DNA of 64,000 nucleotides from an uncultured Pelagibacteraceae bacterium (lineage in GTDB: Bacteria; Pseudomonadota; Alphaproteobacteria; Pelagibacterales; Pelagibacteraceae): NCBI GenBank assembly GCA_902627805.1, contig CACOKN010000005.1:1-64000 (forward strand), in the 5' to 3' direction. The position numbers and the translations under genes are program-made. This document shows, in pieces, positions 1 through 8,640 of the stretch. Below the pieces are notes generated by a model that was given only the letters and a program-made list of their open reading frames with translations, did no database searches and was not told the origin of the DNA. How positions within the stretch are numbered: the stretch's first letter is position 1; every line of letters begins with the position of its first letter.

Positions 1-1147
1 AAAACCAATAGAAGATTTGGAAACTTTATTTAATAAACTGAAAAAAGATAAAAAATTTATTAACGAAAGAGACAAATACTTTAAAAATTGGGTTGGAACT
101 CCCACAAGATTTATAAAACTAGAAAATCTTACGAGTTATATTGGTGGTGCTCAAATTTGGTCTAAAGTTGTATCAGATGCTAATGGAGGTGCACATAAAA
201 TTTACAATGCTACTGTTCATTGTTTGCTTGCAAAACGATCTGGTAAAAAAATTATATGTGGAGATACAGGGGCTGGATATGCAGGTAAAATGTTAAGTAT
301 GGCTGCTAAAAAGTTTGGTTTAAAGTGCAAGATATTTATGGGCGCAAAAGATATTGCTAGACAGCAGCCAAACGTTAAAGCTATGAAAAAAAATGGGGCT
401 GAAGTTGTACCGGTCTATTCAGGGAGTCAAACTCTTGTAGATGCTGTCTCAGAGTGTATGCGATTCTGGGTTGCCAATTGTGATACAACAGCAATGTGTG
501 TGGGAAGTACAGTTGGACCAGCTGTTTTTGTTCGTATATGTGGATGGAGCACTAGCCAAATTTCAAGGGAACTAAAAGTTCAATTAATTAATGAATTTGG
601 ATCAATTCCAAAAAAACTGAAGTTATATAATTGTGTTGGTGGCGGAAGTTCCAGCTTTGGTTTTTGGAATGAATTTATGGATTATGATAAAGAACAAGTT
701 GAATTTATTGGAGTGGAGGCTGGTGGACCAAGGAAAAGCAAAAAACATGCAGCACCTTTAACCTATAGTTCAAAGATAGGTATACTTCATGGTGCGGCTC
801 AATACGTTAATCAAAACTCAGATGGACAAATAGAAGAGACTAAGTCGATTTCAGCAGGACTTGATTATCCAGGAATTTCTCCACTTCATTGCTTTCTAAA
901 GGATACTAAAAGAGCTAGGTATACTGCAGCAAGTGATGAGGAAGCTCTAAGGGCCTATAAACTTGTCACTAAATTTGAAAAATTAAGACCCTCCCTAGAA
1001 CCAAGCCATGCTTTTTTCGTTGCTCTCAAAGAAGCAAAAAAACTTAGTAAAAATACTGTAGTAGTAATTAATAGTTGTGGCGATGCTTACAAAGACCGAG
1101 AAATTTTAGAGGAAAGATTAGGCAAAAAATATGTTAAATCCAATTAG
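1..1147 (+). CDS. trpB: Tryptophan synthase beta chain (divergent; 5' end cut by window)
   Basis: PLP enzyme that normally joins indole and serine to make tryptophan. The frame is open to the left edge, so the TTG at 17 is unlikely to be the real start and the N-terminus is missing. Numbering from that TTG, the PLP lysine is K61 in GGAHKIYN, the phosphate loop is GGGSSSFG, and the late motif SISAGLDYPG is typical. Several active-site positions differ from the family. The loop usually read as AETGAGQHG is CGDTGAGYAG, so the catalytic Glu (Glu109 of Salmonella) is Asp83. The C-terminal NLSGRGDKD becomes NSCGDAYKD, which puts Cys354 at the pyridine-binding Ser377. It overlaps trpA by 17 bases. 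The family is certain; normal activity is not. Confidence 0.88.
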   Translation, partial: KPIEDLETLFNKLKKDKKFINERDKYFKNWVGTPTRFIKLENLTSYIGGAQIWSKVVSDANGGAHKIYNATVHCLLAKRSGKKIICGDTGAGYAGKMLSMAAKKFGLKCKIFMGAKDIARQQPNVKAMKKNGAEVVPVYSGSQTLVDAVSECMRFWVANCDTTAMCVGSTVGPAVFVRICGWSTSQISRELKVQLINEFGSIPKKLKLYNCVGGGSSSFGFWNEFMDYDKEQVEFIGVEAGGPRKSKKHAAPLTYSSKIGILHGAAQYVNQNSDGQIEETKSISAGLDYPGISPLHCFLKDTKRARYTAASDEEALRAYKLVTKFEKLRPSLEPSHAFFVALKEAKKLSKNTVVVINSCGDAYKDREILEERLGKKYVKSN

Positions 1148-1931
1148 TGCTGCATTTAAGAAGGCGAGGGCAGAAAAAAGACCAGCTTTATTAACCTACA
1201 CTGTTGCTGGTGATAGCTCAAAAAAACAGTCTTTAAATATATTAAAATCTATATCAAAAAATGCAGATATTTTAGAAGTGGGTGTTCCTCACAACACTCC
1301 TGTTGCAGATGGAAGCCAAATTCAAACTAGTGCATATAGAGCAATTAAAAAAGGTATTAAGATAAATGATATATTTAAAATCATCAGAGATTTTAAAAAA
1401 TTTGATAAAGATAAGCCTATTATATTGATGGGTTACTATAATATGATTTTTCAATATGGGGATAACAACTTTTTAAAAAAATGTAAAACCTCAGGAGTAA
1501 ATGGATTAATAGTTGTAGATTTGCCGTGGCCAGAAAATAAAGTTTTTGCTAAAAAATGTAAAAGAAAATCAATTTATTTTATTCAACTTTTATCACCTAC
1601 AACAACAAAGAAAAGGCTTAAAAAAATTATACAAAATTCTCATCCAATGAATTATTTTATATCAATGTTAAGTACTACAGGTGGCAAATTAAAAGTATCA
1701 CCTCGAGAGATACTTAAAAACTATAATAGAATAAAAAAGATTAATCCTAAAAAAGAGATTGTGATTGGTTTCGGGATTACAGATAAAACTATTGGAAAAC
1801 TTAAATCTGCTGATGGATTAGTAGTGGGAAGTGCTATTTGTAAAGAAATTACAAGAAGTTTAAATAGTAGACAAAATCCTGTCACAAATGTAGGTAAGTT
1901 AGTAAGAAAATTAAAAAATAAAATTAAATGA
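1131..1931 (+). CDS. trpA: Tryptophan synthase alpha chain (divergent)
   Basis: TIM-barrel subunit that cleaves indole-3-glycerol phosphate and channels indole to TrpB. The length of 266 residues is normal. Catalytic Glu49 (LEVGVP) and Asp60 (VADG) fall at exactly the Salmonella numbers. MGYYN and the phosphate-site IGFGIT and GLVVGSAI are also present. Between the two catalytic residues the near-invariant FSDP is replaced by HNTP, so Asp56, which contacts the beta subunit, is Thr. Loop 6, normally SR(A/S)GVTG, reads SMLSTTGG. Its start lies inside the end of trpB and its TGA overlaps the accD ATG, so the three are probably translationally coupled. Confidence 0.9.
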   Translation: MLNPISAAFKKARAEKRPALLTYTVAGDSSKKQSLNILKSISKNADILEVGVPHNTPVADGSQIQTSAYRAIKKGIKINDIFKIIRDFKKFDKDKPIILMGYYNMIFQYGDNNFLKKCKTSGVNGLIVVDLPWPENKVFAKKCKRKSIYFIQLLSPTTTKKRLKKIIQNSHPMNYFISMLSTTGGKLKVSPREILKNYNRIKKINPKKEIVIGFGITDKTIGKLKSADGLVVGSAICKEITRSLNSRQNPVTNVGKLVRKLKNKIK

Positions 1932-2854
1932 ATTGGATTACCAAAATAATCAAGGCAGGTGAAAAAATTAAATCTGCCATTCATAAGAGAGCATCTAAAG
2001 AGGACATCGCCAAAAGTGATTGGACATCTTGTTGCAAAGGTCCAATATTAAAAAAAGATTTAGAAGAAAATCTTTGGGTTTGTCCTGATTGTAATAAACA
2101 CCACAGAATTAAACCAAAACAAAGATTTGATATTTTATTTGGAAAAGATAATTACGAAATATTTAAAACACCCATCCCAAAAGACGATCCTTTAAATTGG
2201 ACAGATTCAAAATCCTATAAAGATAGATTGAAATCTGCCAGAAAAAAAACGGGTATGGATTGTGGGATGATGGTCGTAAGCGGTACAATCAATGATGTTA
2301 AAATTACCGCGGTTGCATCTGATTTTGATTTTTTAGGTGCATCAATGGCAGCTGCAGAAGGAGAAGCTTTCTTATACGGTATTCAACATGCAATTGAAAA
2401 CAAAACTCCTTTTTTATGTGTAAGTGCAGGAGGAGGAATGAGAATGATGGAAAGTTTAATTTCTTTATCTCAAATGACAAGAACCACTCTAGCAATAAAT
2501 GAATTAAAAAATAATAATCTTCCATATCTTGTTTGTATAACAGACCCAACTGCTGGTGGGATTACAGCTTCCTATGCAATGTTAGGTGATATCCATATAG
2601 CTGAGCCCGGAGCGCTAATCGCTTTTGCTGGAGCAAGAGTAATTCAAGGGACTGTTAAAGAAGAATTGCCAGAAGGTTTCCAAAAGAGTGAATACGTTGA
2701 AAAGACAGGCTTCGTTGATTTAATTGTTGAAAGAAAAGATCTTGCTGAAAAAATTGGAACTCTATTATCAATATTGTTAAAGAAAAATTCTGTTATAAGC
2801 ACTGAACAAGATGAAACTACAGAAAATACTCAGTCGCTTTCTAAAATTGCATAA
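1928..2854 (+). CDS. accD: Acetyl-CoA carboxylase carboxyltransferase beta subunit
   Basis: Beta half of the carboxyltransferase that moves CO2 from biotin carrier protein to acetyl-CoA, the first step of fatty acid synthesis; cytoplasmic. The N-terminal zinc ribbon is visible as CC near residues 35-36 and CPDC near 52-55. The crotonase-type core follows with SAGGGMRMMESL and the DPTAGGITASYAMLGD stretch. The length of 308 residues is usual. The start ATG shares bases with the trpA stop (ATGA), and the 3' end overlaps folC by 44 bases. The trpA-accD-folC order is the common alphaproteobacterial one. Confidence 0.96.
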   Translation: MNWITKIIKAGEKIKSAIHKRASKEDIAKSDWTSCCKGPILKKDLEENLWVCPDCNKHHRIKPKQRFDILFGKDNYEIFKTPIPKDDPLNWTDSKSYKDRLKSARKKTGMDCGMMVVSGTINDVKITAVASDFDFLGASMAAAEGEAFLYGIQHAIENKTPFLCVSAGGGMRMMESLISLSQMTRTTLAINELKNNNLPYLVCITDPTAGGITASYAMLGDIHIAEPGALIAFAGARVIQGTVKEELPEGFQKSEYVEKTGFVDLIVERKDLAEKIGTLLSILLKKNSVISTEQDETTENTQSLSKIA

Positions 2855-4076
2855 AAAAGAAATTGATCTAAGCTTAGATCGAATTATTCACCTTTGTGAA
2901 AAACTGGGTAATCCTCAAGATAAAATCAAAGCCATCAGTATTATTGGGACAAATGGTAAAAACTCTACAATTCAAGCTTGTTATTCGATTTTAAAGGAGG
3001 CAAGAATTAAGTGCAATGTTTACACTAGTCCTCATATTCAAAAAATAAATGAAAGATTTGTTTTTAACAACCAGCAACTTGGAGATGATGAACTCGCTTC
3101 TTTATTTGAGGAAGTTGAGAAAGTAAATGAGAATAATCCAATAACATTCTTTGAAATTTTAACTGCATGTTTTTTTCATAAAGCAGCTCAATATCCTGAT
3201 AATATTAATCTCATTGAAGCAGGTTTGTTTCATAGATTTGATGCCACGAATATCTTAAAAAAAAATCTTGCAAGTATTGTAACTTCTATATCAAAGGACC
3301 ACTTAGACTGGCTTCCAGAAAATGAGAGAACAATCGATAAGATTGTTTTTGAAAAAACTTCAAAGCTTTTAAATTCAAATATTATTGTTGCAAAACAATA
3401 CCCTACTTCAACATTAGAAAAAATTAAAAAAACTATTCACCAAAATAAATCTAATAAGTATTTTTTTAATGACGATTTTTCATTCACAAATGGAGAAAAT
3501 GAATTTTTCTATTATGAAGATAAATTTGGTGGATTAAAACTACCGAAACCAAATGTATTAGGCCAATTTCAACAGGAAAATATTTCAACAGCTATTGCAA
3601 CCTTGCGAATTTTAGATCTGGGCATTGAAGACCATCATATAAAAAAAGGTATTCAAAAAATCGATAATATTGCAAGACTTCAAAAAATTGTGTCAGGTAA
3701 ATTAAAAGATTTAGTTAAAGATAATCTTTTTTTAATATCTGGAGATCATAATGAAGATGGGGCAAGAGTATTAAATGAATATCTAAAAAGCCTAGATTGT
3801 AAAAAACATGTTATTATTGGTATGATGGATAATAAAGAACATGAAAAATATATTAACCACTTTAAAGATATTGCCTCAATAACAACTGTAGATATTAAAA
3901 GTCAGCCAAACGCAATTAGTGGAATTAAATTAAAAGAAAAATTTAAAAATATGCCAAACGTAAGTTATAAAAAAAGTATTGAAGATGCAATCAAAAGCAT
4001 AAATCTTAATCAAGGAGATCTACTGCTGATAACTGGATCTTTATATCTTTGTTCTGAAGTTTTGAATTTAAATTAA
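2811..4076 (+). CDS. folC: Folylpolyglutamate / dihydrofolate synthase
   Basis: ATP-dependent ligase of the Mur ligase superfamily that adds glutamate to dihydropteroate or folates. The P-loop is near residue 47 and reads GTNGKNST, where the family normally has GTNGKGS. RFDATN, which corresponds to GRLDATN, and SISKDHLDWL are recognisable. The protein has 421 residues. The chosen ATG lies 44 bases inside accD, which is long for an overlap but gives the expected N-terminus before the P-loop. The TAA shares a TTAA tetranucleotide with the oppositely oriented trxA stop. The Asn in the P-loop is worth noting but the rest is conventional. Confidence 0.92.
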   Translation: MKLQKILSRFLKLHKKEIDLSLDRIIHLCEKLGNPQDKIKAISIIGTNGKNSTIQACYSILKEARIKCNVYTSPHIQKINERFVFNNQQLGDDELASLFEEVEKVNENNPITFFEILTACFFHKAAQYPDNINLIEAGLFHRFDATNILKKNLASIVTSISKDHLDWLPENERTIDKIVFEKTSKLLNSNIIVAKQYPTSTLEKIKKTIHQNKSNKYFFNDDFSFTNGENEFFYYEDKFGGLKLPKPNVLGQFQQENISTAIATLRILDLGIEDHHIKKGIQKIDNIARLQKIVSGKLKDLVKDNLFLISGDHNEDGARVLNEYLKSLDCKKHVIIGMMDNKEHEKYINHFKDIASITTVDIKSQPNAISGIKLKEKFKNMPNVSYKKSIEDAIKSINLNQGDLLLITGSLYLCSEVLNLN

Positions 4077-4390
4077 ATATTTTTTTCTAAAAATTCTTTC
4101 ATGTGACTTTCGGGTACACCACCAACTTTTCTATCTACTTCGACACCTTTTTTATAAATAATTACAGTTGGTACCCCTCTTATTCCAGCGGCACTTCCAG
4201 TATTTATTCCACCTTCCTCAATGTCAGCGTAATAAAATCCGGCTTTATCATTATACTCAACGGCTAGTTTATCCATAATTGGTTTTAAAGCTTTACATGG
4301 TCCGCACCACGCAGCTGAAAATTGGATTACAGAAATATCTTCGTTTTTAATTTTATTATCAAAATCTTCGTCTTTAAAATCTATTAGCAT
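4073..4390 (-). CDS. trxA: Thioredoxin
   Basis: Small cytoplasmic dithiol-disulfide reductase of 105 residues. The redox motif WCGPCK is intact after a beta strand (VIQFSAAWCGPCK), and the cis-proline motif GVPT (RGVPTVIIY) is present. There is no signal peptide. A thioredoxin at the end of the trpBA-accD-folC block is common in alphaproteobacteria, but here it is on the opposite strand and converges on folC with a 4-base stop overlap. It is the last gene before the nuclease cluster. Confidence 0.95.
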   Translation of the reverse strand: MLIDFKDEDFDNKIKNEDISVIQFSAAWCGPCKALKPIMDKLAVEYNDKAGFYYADIEEGGINTGSAAGIRGVPTVIIYKKGVEVDRKVGGVPESHMKEFLEKNI

Positions 4391-4424
4391 TTAATCTTTC
4401 TATAATTTACTAATACAAAGTCAA

Positions 4425-5861
4425 CTACGCAATTTCATATTTTTTTTCAATTGACATTATAAATTCGTTTATTTCATCTAACTTTTTTAACTCTTCCTCA
4501 TCATCTCTATTTGAAGCTTGGTCTCTTAAATAATCAATTTCAGTATAAGCCATATTAACAGTTTGCCACTTTTCTTTATTTTTACTCAAAATTCTTCTAG
4601 CGATTTCACTTTTGATATTTTTATAAAGATCAGGTGGTAAAATTTGTGGTGCTTCTTGATAAATAATTTTTTGACCGAACCAGCTACATCTTTTATCTTG
4701 AAACTTATCTAATAGTCTTAACTTATCTTCCCAAGATGAGCTATGCCAAGTTTTAAATAATGCAGTATCTTTATTTGGAATAAATTTCTCATAGAGAGTT
4801 TCCTCTGGTAATAAATCTTCTTGAGTTTTTGTTTGTTCCTTTTCCTCTGCAGCTTCTCTATGTATAACTTGAATATTTTTACAAAAATTTTCATTTTCCC
4901 TAACAAGTTTAGCCCTTTTTTGAATTGTTGCTAAATCTAGTTCTGAATAAGGTTTTTGTTTAAGAGCAAATTGTTTATCTAAAATTATTGGAGCTTTATT
5001 AGTTTTTAAAACTCTTAAAGCCTTAGGGCTATATTTTTTTAATACATCTCGTAATTGATTTACTGGTAGGTTTAACAATGGTTCTGGATCCCTTCTTAGG
5101 TCCCAAACATATCCCCAAGACGCATAAGACGGGTGAAAGCAATGATTAGGATGTAACGTACCAGTAAGATACATCATGTTTCGACCCTTAACATTTTCAA
5201 ATATTGAGTAAATTCCCTCATTTTTTAAAAATGTTTCAACGCTAGTCTTTGTTGATGTCTTTAAAAACGTATCCCAATTTTCTTTATGTTTGTCTTTTAT
5301 AATTCTTAAAACCTTTAGTGAATTCTGTGCATCAACATAGGCTGTGTGGCTAGCTGAAGTGTCAAAACCCTGCATTCTAGACAAAGATTCCAAGGCAAGA
5401 CTTGGATTACCTGCTTCGGTAAGCTCTGTTTTTAGGGTCTCTGAGTTTAATGTTTGGGCTGCTCTAGCAATATGCAAACCATCATGTTCACTATTGGGCG
5501 ATGAGTGCGTTGCATAAGGATACCTATTACCCTTAAAAAAATTAAAGTGAAACATTCTTCGATCAAAATTTAAATTTGACCAACCCATAAATACTGCTGG
5601 AGCACACTTTGTGAAAAAATTTTCAACAGCACCTAAAAAATCGTAATGTGAATAATTGCCTTTGGTAAGTAAATCAATGCTAGTTGAATTAACAAGTAAG
5701 GCTTTTGCGCTAGGCACCTCTCCTTCTGGCATTCTGCCTCTAATATTTAATTTTCCAATCTCTTTAAGATTTTTATCAACAACGACAGCACCTACTTCAA
5801 TTATTGATCCCCAAATAGTGCTATTGGTCGTTTCAGTATCATAAATAACTATTTTATCCAT
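4425..5861 (-). CDS. Exonuclease I-like DEDDh exonuclease (SbcB family)
   Basis: Predicted 3'-5' DNA exonuclease of 478 residues. The DEDDh catalytic set is visible: D8 and E10 in YDTETT, D100 in NLNFDRR, and H172 with D177 in SHTAYVDAQNS. The length and the long C-terminal extension match exonuclease I (SbcB), which degrades single-stranded DNA in recombination and mismatch repair, rather than short DnaQ epsilon proteins. It lies 18 bases downstream of the MGME1-like nuclease on the same strand, so the two are probably co-transcribed. The SbcB assignment is good at family level; the substrate is inferred. Confidence 0.82.
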   Translation of the reverse strand: MDKIVIYDTETTNSTIWGSIIEVGAVVVDKNLKEIGKLNIRGRMPEGEVPSAKALLVNSTSIDLLTKGNYSHYDFLGAVENFFTKCAPAVFMGWSNLNFDRRMFHFNFFKGNRYPYATHSSPNSEHDGLHIARAAQTLNSETLKTELTEAGNPSLALESLSRMQGFDTSASHTAYVDAQNSLKVLRIIKDKHKENWDTFLKTSTKTSVETFLKNEGIYSIFENVKGRNMMYLTGTLHPNHCFHPSYASWGYVWDLRRDPEPLLNLPVNQLRDVLKKYSPKALRVLKTNKAPIILDKQFALKQKPYSELDLATIQKRAKLVRENENFCKNIQVIHREAAEEKEQTKTQEDLLPEETLYEKFIPNKDTALFKTWHSSSWEDKLRLLDKFQDKRCSWFGQKIIYQEAPQILPPDLYKNIKSEIARRILSKNKEKWQTVNMAYTEIDYLRDQASNRDDEEELKKLDEINEFIMSIEKKYEIA

Positions 5862-5879
5862 TATATTTTATATATGTAT

Positions 5880-6566
5880 TTAAATTAAATTTGAAAGTTC
5901 ATGAAACTTTTTTAATCTTCCCAAAAATAAATTTTGATATGTTATTAATTCGGGACCTTTAATTTTAAATTCTTGAAATAAATTATCTACAGTGCAAACC
6001 AAAATTACACAAGAATTGATATTAGAGTTATACACAATATTATGAGCTAGAGAGTATGCTGCTGTCTGTAACAACCAGGTGTCTATATACTCAATTTTTT
6101 TTGGTTTATTACTTTGCTTGAAATCAATAATTGTCTCTTTTCCCTCATAAACTCCTATACAATCAGCTGTTCCAGCATATTTTTCTGGATAATACAAAGT
6201 ACATTCACAACCCCATATTTCCTCTAATCTATTTGTTAATCCTTTATCAATTATTTCTTTCGCCATTTTTTTAAATTGTTCATTGTCCTCAAAAAAACTC
6301 AAATTTTCTCTACCTAAAAGATAAGACTCTAAATAATTATGCATTTGAGAACCCCTACTACTTGCTGCTTTTGTTATCGCTTCAGCCTCTTTTTGACCTG
6401 TTCTTTCACGCCAATTTGCAAGAGCTGCCTTATCTTCCTCTGATTTTGTTGCATCAAGAATTGAAGTAACACTAGGTAATTTTTTTTCTCCTAACAAATA
6501 TCTTCTTATTCCATCTACAGTTGCTCTAGAAGATGCTGGATAATCATATTTTTTATTCCATTTCAT
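5880..6566 (-). CDS. PD-(D/E)XK exonuclease resembling mitochondrial MGME1
   Basis: Protein of 228 residues with the RecB-type PD-(D/E)XK fold. The catalytic set reads D135 (GTADCI), D148 and K150 (IIDFKQS) and Q167 (LLQTAAY), with an upstream H76 and E80 (MHNYLE). From memory, its layout follows animal MGME1, a mitochondrial single-strand DNA exonuclease: an LPSVT..IL start, a W..R helix, an H...LE segment, then G..DC...Y.GK..(V/I)ID(W/F)K. Similar small exonucleases occur in T4-like phages. It is paired with an exonuclease I-like gene downstream and divergent from rmuC, so a role in DNA end processing is likely. Confidence 0.75.
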   Translation of the reverse strand: MKWNKKYDYPASSRATVDGIRRYLLGEKKLPSVTSILDATKSEEDKAALANWRERTGQKEAEAITKAASSRGSQMHNYLESYLLGRENLSFFEDNEQFKKMAKEIIDKGLTNRLEEIWGCECTLYYPEKYAGTADCIGVYEGKETIIDFKQSNKPKKIEYIDTWLLQTAAYSLAHNIVYNSNINSCVILVCTVDNLFQEFKIKGPELITYQNLFLGRLKKFHELSNLI

Positions 6567-6642
6567 GATGAATCGGGTGGTATCTTGTACTATTAAGTTT
6601 AATAATTATCTACTAATTCATGATAAAAGGTTAAATTAAATT

Positions 6643-7830
6643 ATGGAAGCAATTTTTGGAACAATAGTAGGTTTTGTAGCATTTGGTATCATTTGGTTTT
6701 TTTTATTAAAACCAAAAAATAATCAAGCATCTAATGATGAATTGAAAATTAAAGATGAAGAATTAAAAAATGCTCAAATTGATTTAGCTACGAGAGATGC
6801 AGAGCTTAAGGCGGCAGAAGATGCAAAAAAAGAGTTAAACCAACAACTTGATGATAAAAAAAGAGAGGTAACCAATCTTTACAAAAAAGTTGATGGTATT
6901 GTTGAAGGTGTAGGTGAATATAAATCAATTTCAGAAAAGGCACTTAATAAACACGATGTATTTGGAACAAAAGTTAAAAATTGGTTTGAAAAGCTTACAA
7001 CAAATGTAACTTATCAAGGAAAATTTAATCAACAAATATTAGAGAATTTACTGGAGGGAGCAAACCTAGTAAGAAATAGAGATTTTTTTGCTCAAAAAAA
7101 ACAAACTACATACGATATTGATGGCGATCAAGATAAGGATGTTATACCCGACATACTTTTAAAGTTTCCAGAAAGAAATTATATCATTGATGCAAAGGTA
7201 TCTTTGGCTGACTGGACTAAATATGTTGAGGCACTAAAATCAAATACAGAGGAAGATAAAAAAATTGCAGATAAATATCTTAAAGACCATATTGATTCTG
7301 TAAGAAAACATCTTTTTGGTCCTAAGGGTTTAGATAAAAAGAATTACAATAAACTATATGGAATAAATTCTTTAAAGCATGTTATTGTTTTTTTTCCAGC
7401 AGACGAATTATATACAATAACTTTGAAAGGAGATGTATCTCTTCAAGATGATGCATTCAAAAAAGGCTTTATTTTTTCATCTCCAAACAATTTAAATAAT
7501 TTAATTGCTGTTTTTGAACAAATTAAAAGTGAAAAGAAACAAATAGAAAATATCAGCAAAATCATTACTTCTGCAAGCAAGATCTTTGACAAATATTCAG
7601 ACGTTAAAACGGCAATTAAACAAGCTCTAGAATCTTATAGAACTCACGGAAATAAATTACAAACTATTGTTACAAAATCTTGGGGTACCCAAGGATTAGA
7701 AAAACAAATTAAGAAACTTGAGGATGAACATGGTGTAATACCTGGTAAACAAATCCCAGAAATACCACCAGAGCAAGCAAACATCACTGATGTTTCTGAT
7801 CCAGAGGAAGATAAAGATAAATTAAATTAG
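6643..7830 (+). CDS. rmuC: DNA recombination protein RmuC
   Basis: RmuC limits inversions and rearrangements and carries a PD-(D/E)XK-like core. Of 395 residues, 1-22 form one membrane anchor (GTIVGFVAFGIIWFFLL). Residues of about 27-80 form a charged coiled coil. The nuclease-like domain follows, with VIPDILLKFPERNYIIDAK giving the D...(D)xK signature. The C-terminal tail is acidic and hydrophilic. It is transcribed away from the MGME1-like/exonuclease pair across a 76-base gap that must hold both promoters. Confidence 0.9.
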   Translation: MEAIFGTIVGFVAFGIIWFFLLKPKNNQASNDELKIKDEELKNAQIDLATRDAELKAAEDAKKELNQQLDDKKREVTNLYKKVDGIVEGVGEYKSISEKALNKHDVFGTKVKNWFEKLTTNVTYQGKFNQQILENLLEGANLVRNRDFFAQKKQTTYDIDGDQDKDVIPDILLKFPERNYIIDAKVSLADWTKYVEALKSNTEEDKKIADKYLKDHIDSVRKHLFGPKGLDKKNYNKLYGINSLKHVIVFFPADELYTITLKGDVSLQDDAFKKGFIFSSPNNLNNLIAVFEQIKSEKKQIENISKIITSASKIFDKYSDVKTAIKQALESYRTHGNKLQTIVTKSWGTQGLEKQIKKLEDEHGVIPGKQIPEIPPEQANITDVSDPEEDKDKLN

Positions 7831-7835
7831 CTTTA

Positions 7836-7967
7836 ATGGAAATTTTATTTACACTGAAAATTTTAATAAGTTTAAGCCTTCTTATTGCTATATACGCTAT
7901 AATACGAAACTTAGATATAATCAAAATTATTTTGATTTATTTTAAAGACAAATTACTTGGAAAGTAA
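7836..7967 (+). CDS. Candidate 43-residue single-pass membrane protein
   Basis: An ATG-to-TAA ORF begins 6 bases after the rmuC stop. The product is nearly all hydrophobic from residue 4 to 23 (LFTLKILISLSLLIAIYAII) and ends in a basic tail, DKLLGK. It overlaps the end of hisG by 15 bases on the other strand. I do not recognise a family. Support is its position directly after rmuC on the same strand and its coherent membrane-anchor composition; A+T-rich sequence can produce such ORFs by chance. Confidence 0.4.
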   Translation: MEILFTLKILISLSLLIAIYAIIRNLDIIKIILIYFKDKLLGK

Positions 7968-8639
7968 TTTAATTAAATTTTTTAATCGCTTTTTCTTTAT
8001 ATTTTTTTTTGAAGTTAAAAGACAAGCTTCAGATTTCAAAATTTCGCCATCCTTTAAGATACGTAGATTATTTGCTTTTAAGGTCTCACCTGTAGATGTA
8101 ATATCAGTAATCAATTCAGCAGATCCAGTAAAAGGATAGGCCTCAGTAGCTCCTAAACTTTTAACTAACCTAAATTGTGTAACACCTTTTGAGAACAAAA
8201 AATCTTGTGTTAAATTTGGATATTTAGTTGCAACCCGAATTCTTTTTTTTTTAATATCTCTAAATTCAAAAGCAATTTCCTCAAGATCAGCAATAGTCTG
8301 AACATCAATCCAAGGATCTGGAATTGCTACCACTAAATTTGCTCTTCCAAAATTAAGTTTTTTGGTAACAGTTATTTTTTTTTGGACACTTACTCCGCTT
8401 TCTTTAAATAAATCAAAACCAGAAAAACCAATGTCTAAAGAGCTATCACCTAGTCTTTCAATAATTTCTCTAGCATGTAGATATAAAATCTTAACATATG
8501 GTTTATTTTTAATTGATCCAATTAAATCTCTTTCGCCTCTTTCAGATATAATTCTTAATTTTTTTTTCTTAAAGATTTTTAAAACATCTGCCCTAAGTCG
8601 ACCTTTGCTTGGAATACCTATATTGATTAAATTATCCAT
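7953..8639 (-). CDS. hisG: ATP phosphoribosyltransferase, short form
   Basis: First and committed step of histidine synthesis, joining ATP and PRPP. At 228 residues it is the short HisG type, which lacks the C-terminal histidine-binding domain and needs HisZ as regulatory partner. The N-terminus IGIPSKGRL and the PRPP-site region ITDITSTGETLKANNLRIL are typical. The start lies one base after the hisZ stop, in the order hisS-hisZ-hisG on the minus strand, as in other alphaproteobacteria. Feedback control by histidine would act through HisZ. Confidence 0.95.
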   Translation of the reverse strand: MDNLINIGIPSKGRLRADVLKIFKKKKLRIISERGERDLIGSIKNKPYVKILYLHAREIIERLGDSSLDIGFSGFDLFKESGVSVQKKITVTKKLNFGRANLVVAIPDPWIDVQTIADLEEIAFEFRDIKKKRIRVATKYPNLTQDFLFSKGVTQFRLVKSLGATEAYPFTGSAELITDITSTGETLKANNLRILKDGEILKSEACLLTSKKNIKKKRLKNLIKLLSK

Positions 8640-8640
8640 T

